From assembly GCA_030531645.1 (NCBI GenBank), contig JAUNNB010000005.1, positions 1 through 64,000 of the forward strand: a DNA stretch of 64,000 nt. The letters run 5' to 3'. The notes beneath the pieces are model-generated. The model did not search any database and was not told the DNA's origin. It saw only the letters and a list, made by a program, of their open reading frames with translations. The position numbers and the translations under genes are program-made. The DNA is from Candidatus Saccharimonadota bacterium (GTDB taxonomy: Bacteria > Patescibacteriota > Saccharimonadia > Saccharimonadales > Saccharimonadaceae). Numbering within the stretch: the stretch's first letter is position 1; each line of letters starts with the position of its first letter. Positions 7,667-16,613 of the stretch are shown piece by piece.

Positions 7667-10078
7667 ATGTCTAAAAACCTACTCATTGTAGAGAGCCCTG
7701 CAAAAGCCAAAACTATCGAAAAATATCTCGGAAAAGATTATCACGTTTTATCAAGCGTTGGCCATATCAGAAAAGACACCAAGGTTGATGTTCATAATAA
7801 CTTTGAAGTTACTTATGAAATCGACCCAGATCATGAAAGCATCGTAAGTGCTCTAAAAAAGGCTGTCAAATCCGTTGATACAGTTTGGCTCGCAACTGAT
7901 GAGGACCGCGAAGGTGAGTCTATTTCTTGGCATCTTTGTGAGGTTTTGAAACTTCCTAAAAACACCAAGCGTATCACATTCCACGAAATTACAAAAACTG
8001 CACTCGAAGAGGCTATCAAGAATCCACGCACCGTGGATATGGATATGGTTTCCGCTCAGCAAGCCCGTCAAACACTCGATATGCTTGTAGGTTTTGATTT
8101 GTCTGATATCGTTCGCAAAAAAGTTCCGGGTGCTAAAAGTGCCGGCCGTGTTCAAAGTCCAGCCCTCCGTCTCATTGTTGAACGCGAACGCGAAATTGAG
8201 AAATTCGACAGCAAATTCAGCTTCAAAATTACGGGTCAATTCAGCCCAGAAAAAACTCCAAAGAAAGTCTTCGATGCTGCGCTCGATAAGGTTGCCCCAA
8301 AATCTGAAGCTGATACTGAAGAATTATTAAACAGCTTAAAGCTCGCCGAATTTGAAGTCGAAAAAGTAGAGCAAAGTGAAGGTAGTAAAGCTAATCCTGT
8401 TCCATTTACTACTGCAGCACTCCAGATTGAGGCCAACGCTCGTCTCGGTTTTAGTTCCAAAACCACTATGAACGCCGCTCAGGCCCTCTACCAAGCTGGC
8501 CACATCACATATCACAGGACCGACTCTCTCAATCTTTCTAACCAAGCCCTCGCTTCAATTGCAAATTATATCGAAAAAACCTATGGCAAAAACTATCTCC
8601 AAGTCCGCCACTTCCATACAAAGGATGCATCCGCACAGGAAGCTCACGAAGCTATCCGCCCTTCACATATCGAAGTCGAAGAGGCAGGTAAAAATGAATA
8701 TGAAAAGAAACTTTACAAGTTAATCCGCACTCGTACGCTTGCAACCCAAATGGCTAACGCCAAAGTTGCCAAGACTACTGCCAATATTATTCCAAAAGTC
8801 AAAGGCACTAGCATTGCATTCAAAAAAGATCCGTTAATCTTCATTGCAAAGGGCGAATCAGTCATCTTCGATGGTTTTCTAAAAGTTTACGGGAGCTCAA
8901 AGGATGTTTTGCTTCCTCCACTAGAAGAGGGGACCAAGCTCAATATGCACGACATTTCTGCACGCCAAACCTTCTCCAAGCCGCCTGCCCGTTATACCGA
9001 GGGTTCACTTGTTAAGAAACTCGAAGAACTCGGTATCGGCCGTCCATCTACCTACGCCACCATTATGAATGGCATTCAAATTCGTGGCTACGCTCTGAAG
9101 GGCGAAAGTGAAGGCGAAAAGCGTGAAGTCGAGGAAATTATTCTTCACGGTTCTCTTCCATTAAAAGACCCTGATGCCGCACCAAAATCCATTTCAAAAA
9201 CTACGATTGAAGAAAAAACTGGTGCCACCAAAGGCAAACTTATCCCAACTCCAGTTGGCGAACTTGTATCCGATTTCTTAACTGAAAACTTTGAAAACAT
9301 CGTAGATTATGAATTCACAGCCGGTATCGAAGAGAAACTTGATAAAATCGCCGAAGCAAAATTAACCAGGCTCAAAATGCTCAAAGATTTCTACGGTCCA
9401 TTTTCTGAGCAAGTTGGCTCTGGCGCTCTCGCAAATCGTTATAACTCTGCCACAGAACTCGGCAAAGATCCAAAGACCGGCAAACCAATTTATGCCAAAA
9501 TCGGCAAAAACGGTGGCTTCATCCAGCTTGGTGATGGTGAAAAAGAAACCGGCGAAAAGCCACGCTTCGCGCCTCTACCAAGTGGTAAGACAGTTAAGAC
9601 AGTCACATTAGAAGATGCCATTAAGCAACTTTCGTTGCCAGCGCTTCCAAGGGTACTCGGCACAGCCAAAGACGGCACAGAACTCATTGCAGCCTCTGGT
9701 CCATTTGGCCCATATCTCAAGGCAGGGAATTATAATATCCCGCTCAAAAAAGATGACGCCAACCAAAACCCATACAAAATCACTTTAGCTACCGCTTCCG
9801 AACTATACCAAAATAAAATTGATAGTATCATAGCGGATTGGGGCGAAATTAAAATCATCATCGGTCCATACGGCCCTTACATCAAAGGTCCTGCCATAAA
9901 GACCACCGGTTCTCGCCGTCCACGCCCAAACAATGCTAAGATTCCTGATGGCACCGACCCTAAGAAGATTACATTAGAGCAGGCTAAAGAACTTCTAGAA
10001 AATAAGCCAAAGGCCACTTCGCGCCACGCGCCACACAAACGCAAAACCAAAAAGACTACTTCAAAAAAGAAGAAATAA
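7667..10078 (+). CDS. topA: DNA topoisomerase I
   Basis: Relaxes negative supercoils by a type IA mechanism. The 803-residue protein has the TOPRIM motifs VESPAKAKT (residues 8-16) and TDEDREGE (77-84) and the active-site tyrosine in TYHRTDS (Tyr282). The C terminus holds repeat modules of the PFGPYLK/PYGPYIKGP type instead of Cys4 zinc fingers, then a Lys-rich tail. TATAAT ends 8 nt before the ATG. It is followed by a strong bidirectional terminator. Confidence 0.97.
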   Translation: MSKNLLIVESPAKAKTIEKYLGKDYHVLSSVGHIRKDTKVDVHNNFEVTYEIDPDHESIVSALKKAVKSVDTVWLATDEDREGESISWHLCEVLKLPKNTKRITFHEITKTALEEAIKNPRTVDMDMVSAQQARQTLDMLVGFDLSDIVRKKVPGAKSAGRVQSPALRLIVEREREIEKFDSKFSFKITGQFSPEKTPKKVFDAALDKVAPKSEADTEELLNSLKLAEFEVEKVEQSEGSKANPVPFTTAALQIEANARLGFSSKTTMNAAQALYQAGHITYHRTDSLNLSNQALASIANYIEKTYGKNYLQVRHFHTKDASAQEAHEAIRPSHIEVEEAGKNEYEKKLYKLIRTRTLATQMANAKVAKTTANIIPKVKGTSIAFKKDPLIFIAKGESVIFDGFLKVYGSSKDVLLPPLEEGTKLNMHDISARQTFSKPPARYTEGSLVKKLEELGIGRPSTYATIMNGIQIRGYALKGESEGEKREVEEIILHGSLPLKDPDAAPKSISKTTIEEKTGATKGKLIPTPVGELVSDFLTENFENIVDYEFTAGIEEKLDKIAEAKLTRLKMLKDFYGPFSEQVGSGALANRYNSATELGKDPKTGKPIYAKIGKNGGFIQLGDGEKETGEKPRFAPLPSGKTVKTVTLEDAIKQLSLPALPRVLGTAKDGTELIAASGPFGPYLKAGNYNIPLKKDDANQNPYKITLATASELYQNKIDSIIADWGEIKIIIGPYGPYIKGPAIKTTGSRRPRPNNAKIPDGTDPKKITLEQAKELLENKPKATSRHAPHKRKTKKTTSKKKK

Positions 10079-10107
10079 AAAACTCCCCAGCTGGGGGAGT
10101 TTTTCTT
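10078..10107. terminator. bidirectional terminator between topA and the 88-aa gene
   Basis: ACTCCCC/GGGGAGT hairpin with A tract upstream and T tract downstream, so it works on both strands for these convergent genes. Confidence 0.88.
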
Positions 10108-10372
10108 AGCTTCTTTCAATATAATCAGGCCCGTCTTTGTCGATTGTCTCATCAAGATTTTCTTCAATCTCCACGCGTCCGCCATCTGCATTCAACTCAA
10201 AAGTGTATGTTGAATCAGAATTTTGGTATGTTCCATTAATAACAAGATGATCCACCATATAATACGCGAACGCAAACATTGCGACCAACATTGCTAAAAT
10301 TATGCCGACTGCAATAATTAGCGCAAGTTGCCAAGTCAAACCTTTTTTCTCCTGTTTCGCCTCTTTTGCCAT
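10106..10372 (-). CDS. small single-pass membrane protein
   Basis: An 88-residue protein: basic N terminus (MAKEAKQEKKG), one transmembrane helix (about 14-40) and a short outside domain with a beta-like TYQNSDSTYTFELNADGG stretch. No family is recognised. A TATAAT on the minus strand near 10400 gives a leader of about 25 nt. It ends at the terminator shared with topA. Confidence 0.65.
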   Translation of the reverse strand: MAKEAKQEKKGLTWQLALIIAVGIILAMLVAMFAFAYYMVDHLVINGTYQNSDSTYTFELNADGGRVEIEENLDETIDKDGPDYIERS

Positions 10373-10433
10373 ACTATTCCTTATATTACTTACGCTTATT
10401 ATATCACATAACCTATGTTATAATATGAAAGTT

Positions 10434-11516
10434 ATGGAAGAAATCAAAAAGAAACTCGGAGCACTCGCTACAGAACTTGAAGAAGCCTGGACCAAGCTAA
10501 ACATCGATGCAAAACTCGTTGAAAAGTCTGAACTCGAAAAACAAGTTTCTGAACCAGAAATCTGGTCCAACCCAGAAAACGCTAAAAATCTCAACCAAAA
10601 ACTTGCTCGTCTCACCGAAGAAACCGAGCCGTGGGAACTTCTAAAAACCCAGACTGCTGACCTTTCGGATATTCTAGAATTAGGAGACAAAGACCTTCTG
10701 GCCGAAGTCGAAAATCAGCTCACCAGCATGGAAGAGAACTTCCTGAATCTCAAAAAAGAACTTCGTTTCACTGGCGATTATGATTCATGTGATGCAATCC
10801 TTCGTATCACTGCCGGCGTAGGTGGCACTGAAGCTATGGACTGGGCCGGAATGCTCGAGCGTATGTATTTGCGTTTCTTTGAAAAGAATAATTTTTCAGC
10901 CCGCCTTATCGAACGCCAACAAGGCGAAGAAGCCGGCATCAAAACTGCCGTTTATGAAGTTAGCGGCTCCCATACTTATGGTAATCTCAAATCAGAACAC
11001 GGAGTACATCGCCTAGTCAGACTTAGCCCATTTAACGCAGATAATCTTCGCCAAACCTCGTTCTCACTCGTTGAGGTCCTACCAAAAATGGATACCGATA
11101 CAGATATTGAAATCGATGAAAAAGATCTTCGCATCGATGTTTACCACGCCTCCGGACACGGTGGACAGGGTGTCAATACAACCGACTCCGCAGTACGCAT
11201 TACACATCTCCCAACCGGCATTGTTGTAGCCATCCAAAACGAACGCTCACAGCACGCCAATAAAGATACCGCTATGAGTATTTTGAAGGCTAAGCTAGTT
11301 CAAATGCAGCAAGAACAACATGCCGCCAGTATCGGGGAACTTCGCGCGGGTGAATCCGCCAAATGGGGCCAACAAATTCGCAACTATGTGCTCCAGCCGT
11401 ATAAGCTAGTCAAAGACACTCGCACTAAATATGAAGAGACCGACGCCGACTCCGTTTTGGACGGCAAAATTAGTGGGTTCATTGACGCATATCTAGAAGA
11501 CCAAATCGGCAAATAG
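10434..11516 (+). CDS. prfB: peptide chain release factor 2
   Basis: Releases nascent chains at UGA and UAA codons. The 360-residue protein has the anticodon-like tripeptide SPF (RLSPFNADN) that defines RF2 and the catalytic GGQ in GHGGQGVNTTDSAVR. The reading frame is open without the usual in-frame UGA and CUUUGA slippery site, so the classic +1 autoregulatory frameshift is absent. TATAAT (10419-10424) abuts the ATG at 10425, which would lie upstream of the start of transcription, so ATG 10434 (MEEIKKKLG) is chosen. Confidence 0.95.
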   Translation: MEEIKKKLGALATELEEAWTKLNIDAKLVEKSELEKQVSEPEIWSNPENAKNLNQKLARLTEETEPWELLKTQTADLSDILELGDKDLLAEVENQLTSMEENFLNLKKELRFTGDYDSCDAILRITAGVGGTEAMDWAGMLERMYLRFFEKNNFSARLIERQQGEEAGIKTAVYEVSGSHTYGNLKSEHGVHRLVRLSPFNADNLRQTSFSLVEVLPKMDTDTDIEIDEKDLRIDVYHASGHGGQGVNTTDSAVRITHLPTGIVVAIQNERSQHANKDTAMSILKAKLVQMQQEQHAASIGELRAGESAKWGQQIRNYVLQPYKLVKDTRTKYEETDADSVLDGKISGFIDAYLEDQIGK

Positions 11517-11541
11517 CCCAGTAAAAATAAAACCATTATGC

Positions 11542-11570
11542 TTGACTCATAAAGCAAAATATGCTATAAT
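11542..11570 (+). promoter_or_regulatory. promoter of the NERD-thermonuclease operon
   Basis: TTGACT at 11542-11547, a 17-bp spacer and TATAAT at 11565-11570, ending 7 nt before ATG 11578: a near-consensus promoter with a leaderless start. Confidence 0.75.
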
Positions 11571-11577
11571 GATAGAT

Positions 11578-13365
11578 ATGGCATTACATGTTTTTCACAA
11601 TAATGAACCCTCGAAAGAATTTGAAAACTCATTCTTCAGGTTTTTTGCATCGGTCCTAAAAGACATGTACGAACAAGAACCAGGCTTAAAAAACGAGAAC
11701 GCCATTCTCATTGGTTTTCCAAAAGTTCCAACCAACCCAAACGCAAAGATAGACGCCATCCTTATTACTAACCATCGTATCGTAATTATTGATTTCAAAA
11801 AATACGGATCAGATAACAATAGCCCAGATGAGAACAATCAATTACGTTTTAATGACAATAATCTCGAAAAAGGCGAGTGGTATGTAGGGGATCAGCTAGT
11901 ACAAGGCGGATCCAAATGGAAAAATCCATATGATCAGGTTAAAAACTATTCAGACATGTTATTCGACATATTCCAGAAAAACAACGTGCTTTCTTTTAAT
12001 GAATTAAAAAATCTCCTTTCCACATGTATCATATTTGGAAATTTTGTAAATTTTGAACCCGTCCCGACAAGATTAAATGGCCGTTTTTCTATCGCAGATA
12101 GAGCCAGCTTCCGCAACACCATATTCGATAAAATCAGAATTAATAGCTACATTAACGACGACAAAATGTGGGAAATTAGGAGCTTCTTTGCTGCATATAA
12201 GTATAACACCGAGAATCTTCCACCGGTCAGTTACGAAGATATTGAAAAATCCATACGTACACAGAAAGAAAATGACGAGCTTAAAAATAAAGTCAAAAAA
12301 CTAGAAAAAGATATCCTAAACGAACAAAGGGAAAAAGAGAAAATCACAAAAAGTTACAATTCCAAACTGTCCAAGATGAAAGATATGTCAGACAATGCAT
12401 GGAGAGTGCAATTTGATCGTCAATATTACGCAGCACACAATGCAAACCTCAAAAAGGAGAACGCGGACCTTAAGACTCAGCAATCTAAAATGCAAGATGA
12501 GCTTCAAAAAGCTTATTCGGCGCTCGATAAAGAAAGACAGATTAGCGCATTTAGCGAAAAGAATCGTAAAGAAATCCAAGCGGAAAAAGAAAAAATAATA
12601 GAAAAACTTCGTGTTGAAAAAGATGAGGTTGAGCTTAAATATGATGAACGTATCAATAAACTCCAGCAAACGTTGGAGAGTACCAAACGTGCATTAAATG
12701 AATCAACGAAAAAAAACAATGAAATACAACGCAAAGTGAATAACGATTATCTAAAAGCACTTAGATACCAACATGGCATAGCCGAAGAAAATCATAAAAC
12801 CAGCAAAGAAAATCGCAAGGCTAGCGAAGCCGAGCGCGATAAAACTCGCAACGAACTACAAATCCAGTCCAAAAAGAATCACCGCACATTTGGTATCATT
12901 CTTGCAATTTTCAGTACAGTCATCGCAGCTATCATTGCTACCCCACTCATTATTCAAAAAACAAACGATATATCCCAAGAAAATTATCTTGCAATCGCCG
13001 AACAAGAAGAAACCGAAAACCTACAAAGCGGCAAAGAATGCTTCACCCTCATGGAGCAACTAGCAAAATACAAAGCCGAGATTGAATCGGATGGGCTAAA
13101 AGGCGTTTGTATGGAAATGTCTATTGCCGACGTTAACGCCAGTAACAAATATATTTATCTCCGCAATGTGCCATACAAAGATTCTTTGGACGATAACATT
13201 TACATGCAAATCACCATCAAGTATAGCGGTGACAAAATGACCACGAAACAACACTATGAGAAAACGGTTCTCAATAAACGCGTTCGCGCCTACGGAACTA
13301 TTAAAAAATACCAAAATAACTATCAAATAGAACTCGGCCCAAATGACGAAATCGAGGTGTTATAA
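11578..13365 (+). CDS. NERD-domain protein with long coiled coil, membrane helix and outside OB-like domain
   Basis: A 595-residue protein in four parts. Residues ~5-220 look like a NERD (nuclease-related) domain: KIDAILITNHRIVIIDFKKYGS, a Trp-rich patch and KNPYDQVKNYSDML fit its D..EVK-type core. Residues ~230-430 are a long charged coiled coil. One transmembrane helix follows (FGIILAIFSTVIAAIIATPLII). The last ~120 residues lie on the other side of the membrane and end in a beta-rich stretch (RVRAYGTIKKYQNNYQIEL) resembling OB-fold nucleic-acid-binding domains. The stop and the thermonuclease ATG overlap (TAATG), so the two are translationally coupled. A role in DNA handling at the cell surface is inferred. 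Confidence 0.75.
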   Translation: MALHVFHNNEPSKEFENSFFRFFASVLKDMYEQEPGLKNENAILIGFPKVPTNPNAKIDAILITNHRIVIIDFKKYGSDNNSPDENNQLRFNDNNLEKGEWYVGDQLVQGGSKWKNPYDQVKNYSDMLFDIFQKNNVLSFNELKNLLSTCIIFGNFVNFEPVPTRLNGRFSIADRASFRNTIFDKIRINSYINDDKMWEIRSFFAAYKYNTENLPPVSYEDIEKSIRTQKENDELKNKVKKLEKDILNEQREKEKITKSYNSKLSKMKDMSDNAWRVQFDRQYYAAHNANLKKENADLKTQQSKMQDELQKAYSALDKERQISAFSEKNRKEIQAEKEKIIEKLRVEKDEVELKYDERINKLQQTLESTKRALNESTKKNNEIQRKVNNDYLKALRYQHGIAEENHKTSKENRKASEAERDKTRNELQIQSKKNHRTFGIILAIFSTVIAAIIATPLIIQKTNDISQENYLAIAEQEETENLQSGKECFTLMEQLAKYKAEIESDGLKGVCMEMSIADVNASNKYIYLRNVPYKDSLDDNIYMQITIKYSGDKMTTKQHYEKTVLNKRVRAYGTIKKYQNNYQIELGPNDEIEVL

Positions 13366-14177
13366 TGTCGAACTATAAAAACTCATATAAGATTGGAATT
13401 ACATGTATAATGTGCGCTCTTTTTATTTGCGGTTTAGTTATACTACTTAACAACCAACGCTCTTCTGAAGATACTAGCACCGCAGAAACAAACTCGCAAT
13501 CGGAACTTAGCCGTCCAGAAAAAATATTCGAAGACGGAGAATTTTTTGTTGAATCCGTAACCGATGGTGACACTATTAAAATCAACTATTATGGGAAAGT
13601 AACTCCACTCCGCCTCATTGGAGTTGATGCTCCTGAAACATATAATACAACCAACACTACCACAAAATGCAAGGGTCAAAAATCTACTGAGTATCTCAAG
13701 AAACTTATCGCTGGTAAAAAAGTCAAAATTGCAAAAGATAGCTCTCAATCTGAAAAAGATATTTACGATCGACTTCTCCGATATGTATACCTCGAACACG
13801 AAGACATCGGGGAACTGTTGCTAAAAAATGGATTTGCGTCGGAATACACTTTTAGCAACCAAACATACTTACACCAAACAACTTATAGAAACGCCGAGGC
13901 TGAAGCTAAAGCCAATTCGGCCGGAAACTGGAATAAAGCAACTTGTAATAACGAGGACCAATCTTCTAAAACTTCAGCAGGCTCCACGACAATAAATACG
14001 CCATCAGTTTCAGACTGCAAAATTAAAGGCAACATAAACAATAAAGGTAAAAAAATCTACCACGTTCCTGGCCAAAAATATTATGATTCAACAAAAATCA
14101 ATACGTCCTCTGGAGAACGTTGGTTCTGTACTGAAAATGAAGCCGTAGCCGCTGGATGGCAAAAATCTAAAGTTTAA
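13365..14177 (+). CDS. secreted or membrane-anchored thermonuclease (SNase) with sunset-like C-terminal domain
   Basis: Staphylococcal-nuclease-type enzymes cut DNA and RNA using calcium. Residues ~10-30 are a hydrophobic anchor or signal. The SNase core follows: VTDGDTIKINYYG, RLIGVDAPET, then YDRLLRYVYL with the expected Asp/Arg catalytic positions, and GFASEYTF. The C-terminal ~50 residues (CKIKGNINNKGKKIYHVPG...GERWFCTENEAVAAGW) match the small Cys-pair sunset domain often attached to secreted nucleases. Coupled to the NERD gene by TAATG. Confidence 0.88.
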   Translation: MSNYKNSYKIGITCIMCALFICGLVILLNNQRSSEDTSTAETNSQSELSRPEKIFEDGEFFVESVTDGDTIKINYYGKVTPLRLIGVDAPETYNTTNTTTKCKGQKSTEYLKKLIAGKKVKIAKDSSQSEKDIYDRLLRYVYLEHEDIGELLLKNGFASEYTFSNQTYLHQTTYRNAEAEAKANSAGNWNKATCNNEDQSSKTSAGSTTINTPSVSDCKIKGNINNKGKKIYHVPGQKYYDSTKINTSSGERWFCTENEAVAAGWQKSKV

Positions 14178-14614
14178 TTTAAAATCCTTGCATCGATTTT
14201 CTCATTGTCATCATACCCCCAGTTCTGCACTTCCATTTTTGCTTCGTTGTATTTCACAACTATCCACCCCCACTTACGCTCTTCATCGCCGGTAAATTTC
14301 ATATATTTGGAACGCAAGATAATCACTTCTGCACCACCAAATTGCTTCTCAAGTTCCTTTTCCTTATCGTAATCATGACCATACCAGATCTCATCAAGCC
14401 TCGCGCCGAAGAAGTTTTTCTTGAAATAATCTTTCACCGCAACTACAGCATTTTCCATATCTGTTTTCCTGTGATGTGTATTTTCTAATTGCAAAACCCT
14501 AACATTATTAGCGTCACCCTCGACATTCTGCGTGGCATTATAGATTCCATAGACAACTAGAGCACCCAAGGCACCCCATACCAAAAACGAAAAGAATTTT
14601 ATAATTTTTCTCAT
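14174..14614 (-). CDS. membrane-anchored small protein, unknown function
   Basis: A 146-residue protein with one N-terminal transmembrane helix (KIIKFFSFLVWGALGALVVY) and an outside alpha/beta domain ending in WGWIVVKYNEAKMEV. I start at ATG 14614 (MRKIIKFF) instead of the GTG at 14641, because a TAAAAT -10 box overlaps the GTG-proximal codons. It overlaps the end of the convergent thermonuclease gene by 4 bp. No family is recognised. Confidence 0.62.
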   Translation of the reverse strand: MRKIIKFFSFLVWGALGALVVYGIYNATQNVEGDANNVRVLQLENTHHRKTDMENAVVAVKDYFKKNFFGARLDEIWYGHDYDKEKELEKQFGGAEVIILRSKYMKFTGDEERKWGWIVVKYNEAKMEVQNWGYDDNEKIDARILN

Positions 14615-14680
14615 ATTATCGTTATGCTTATATTTTAACACAATTTTGCATTTTTATACCACTTATGTTAATATAGACTT

Positions 14681-15562
14681 ATGATATTGTTTGATCATGT
14701 CACGAAGTTATATCCGAGTGATCCACGCCCGGCTCTTGACAATGTATCTCTTCACATCGCCGCCAACGAATTCGTTTTTCTCGTAGGTAAGTCTGGCGCC
14801 GGTAAATCTACACTTATTAAAATGATTACTAAGGAAGAAATTCCTGATTCTGGCAAGCTTATTATTGGTGGTATCGACCTTGATTATGTCAAAAAACGCC
14901 ATGTTCCGAATTATCGTCGCCGTATTGGCGTGGTGTTTCAGGATTTCAAACTCCTGCCAACTCGCACCGTCTATGAAAACGTTGCCTTCGCGCTCGAAAT
15001 CGCTGGCATGAGCAATATGGAAATCGAAAAAACTGTTCCAAAAGTTTTGGATCTTGTTGGCCTTAGCGAAAAAGGGAACAAGTTCCCAGACAATCTATCT
15101 GGCGGTGAACGTCAACGTGTCTCTATTGCCCGTTCTGTTGCTCGCCAGCCAAAAATCCTGGTCGCAGATGAGCCTACCGGTAACCTAGATGTCCTAACTT
15201 CCAAAGAAATTATCGAGCTTCTTCAGAAAATCAACGATTATGGCACCACAGTCCTTGTCACTACACACGATGCCAGCATCGTAAACCTCTTGAAGAAACG
15301 TGTTATTACCTTGAAAGATGGTAAAGTTGTTAGTGACCAGAAGCAACACGGTATTTATCGCCTCGATGCCAATAACGACGGTATCCATCTTCCTCAGCCA
15401 GGCCACATGCATACAGAAAATTATCTCGAAGATGATGACGAACCACATATGTGCACCGAACGTCCGATTCGTGAGGTTCCAAAAACTGTTCATATCTCAC
15501 CAGACGGCACTCCAGTCTCACAGCCAAAACGCTCTAATCCAAGAAGGAGATTAGTCCAATGA
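14681..15562 (+). CDS. ftsE: cell division ATP-binding protein FtsE
   Basis: ATPase of the FtsEX complex, which switches on cell-wall hydrolases at the septum. Walker A GKSGAGKST (36-44), Q-loop FQDFK, signature LSGGERQ (139-145) and Walker B/D-loop DEPTGNLD (163-170) are intact. The protein is 293 residues, about 65 longer than usual, with a C-terminal extension rich in H, D, P and R. TAATAT ends 6 nt before the ATG. It overlaps ftsX by 4 bp. Confidence 0.95.
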   Translation: MILFDHVTKLYPSDPRPALDNVSLHIAANEFVFLVGKSGAGKSTLIKMITKEEIPDSGKLIIGGIDLDYVKKRHVPNYRRRIGVVFQDFKLLPTRTVYENVAFALEIAGMSNMEIEKTVPKVLDLVGLSEKGNKFPDNLSGGERQRVSIARSVARQPKILVADEPTGNLDVLTSKEIIELLQKINDYGTTVLVTTHDASIVNLLKKRVITLKDGKVVSDQKQHGIYRLDANNDGIHLPQPGHMHTENYLEDDDEPHMCTERPIREVPKTVHISPDGTPVSQPKRSNPRRRLVQ

Positions 15563-16575
15563 CAAAAGACCAAAAGACTATCGATAATCTTAAAACGATG
15601 GAGAAAAATAACTCCCACCATACTCTCCGTAATGGTCGTCGCATTTTGAAATATGGTTTTATTGGCTATGGCCGTAATATTTGGCTCTCGCTCACATCTA
15701 CTATCGTGATGAGCTTAACCCTAATCCTGCTTTTCGTCACCATCATTGCCAGTCTTATGCTTTCCAGCACAGCAGAAGTGATGCGTGAGAAAATTGATAT
15801 CACCATCTTCTTCAAACCAGGCACATCAACTTCTATGCTTGAAAAAATGGCCAACACTATGCGCAAGGACAGCAATGTTCGCAATGTTGAATACTCGACC
15901 ACCGAGGAAGAATACCAAAAGTTCATCGAAGAACAAAAAGACAACACAGAACTTATGGATCTTCTAGAAAACGATGAGGACGGCGCCTTGAAGGAACTCA
16001 TGATGGCAGGTCTTCAATCCACGATGCGCATCAAAGTCGTTGATGCAGAAGATTTAACCAGCGTCAAAGATATCGTAGATAACAACGAAGATTTTGTTGA
16101 AAACCTCGACGCTAGCAGGGAACCAACCTATGACACAAATAATGCCGCTATCGACACTATCGTGAATTGGTCCAACATTGCACGCGTCGGCGGCCTTGGT
16201 CTTTCCGGCTTATTCCTCGTCATCTCCATTCTTGTCATCTTCAACACCATCCGTATGGCTATCTACTCTCGCTCAGAAGAAATCTATATGGAAAAGCTTG
16301 TTGGCGCCAACAACTCATTTATTCGTGGCCCATTCCTAGTTGAAGCCTCTATATCTGGTATTATCGCTGGCATCTTATCCGCCATTATCTCATTCGTCGC
16401 ATTTAATGCTCTCACCCCAAAGCTCGAAAGCTATGATATCGATGTCTCTAAGGTCAGTGCATTCATTAACATCGATCATATCGCTCTTATCTTACTCGCA
16501 TTTATAGGCATTGGCGTCATTATCGCCCTCACCTCATCACGCCTTGCGGTTCACAAGTATCTCCGCCGCATGTAA
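15559..16575 (+). CDS. ftsX: cell division protein FtsX
   Basis: Permease-like partner of FtsE: a 338-residue protein with a first transmembrane helix near 55-80, a large extracellular loop (~85-205) that contacts the hydrolase, and three further helices. The ILVIFNTIRMAIYSR...MEKLVGA segment is typical of FtsX. The ~45-residue cytoplasmic N-terminal tail is longer than usual. Overlaps ftsE by 4 bp (ATGA). Confidence 0.93.
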   Translation: MTKDQKTIDNLKTMEKNNSHHTLRNGRRILKYGFIGYGRNIWLSLTSTIVMSLTLILLFVTIIASLMLSSTAEVMREKIDITIFFKPGTSTSMLEKMANTMRKDSNVRNVEYSTTEEEYQKFIEEQKDNTELMDLLENDEDGALKELMMAGLQSTMRIKVVDAEDLTSVKDIVDNNEDFVENLDASREPTYDTNNAAIDTIVNWSNIARVGGLGLSGLFLVISILVIFNTIRMAIYSRSEEIYMEKLVGANNSFIRGPFLVEASISGIIAGILSAIISFVAFNALTPKLESYDIDVSKVSAFINIDHIALILLAFIGIGVIIALTSSRLAVHKYLRRM

Positions 16576-16613
16576 ACCTTGCATTTTCATAATGCTTATG
16601 CTATTATTTAAGT

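Noticed and set aside
10425-10433. Upstream ATG (10425) as the prfB start
   Set aside because: It abuts the TATAAT box and lies upstream of the predicted transcription start.
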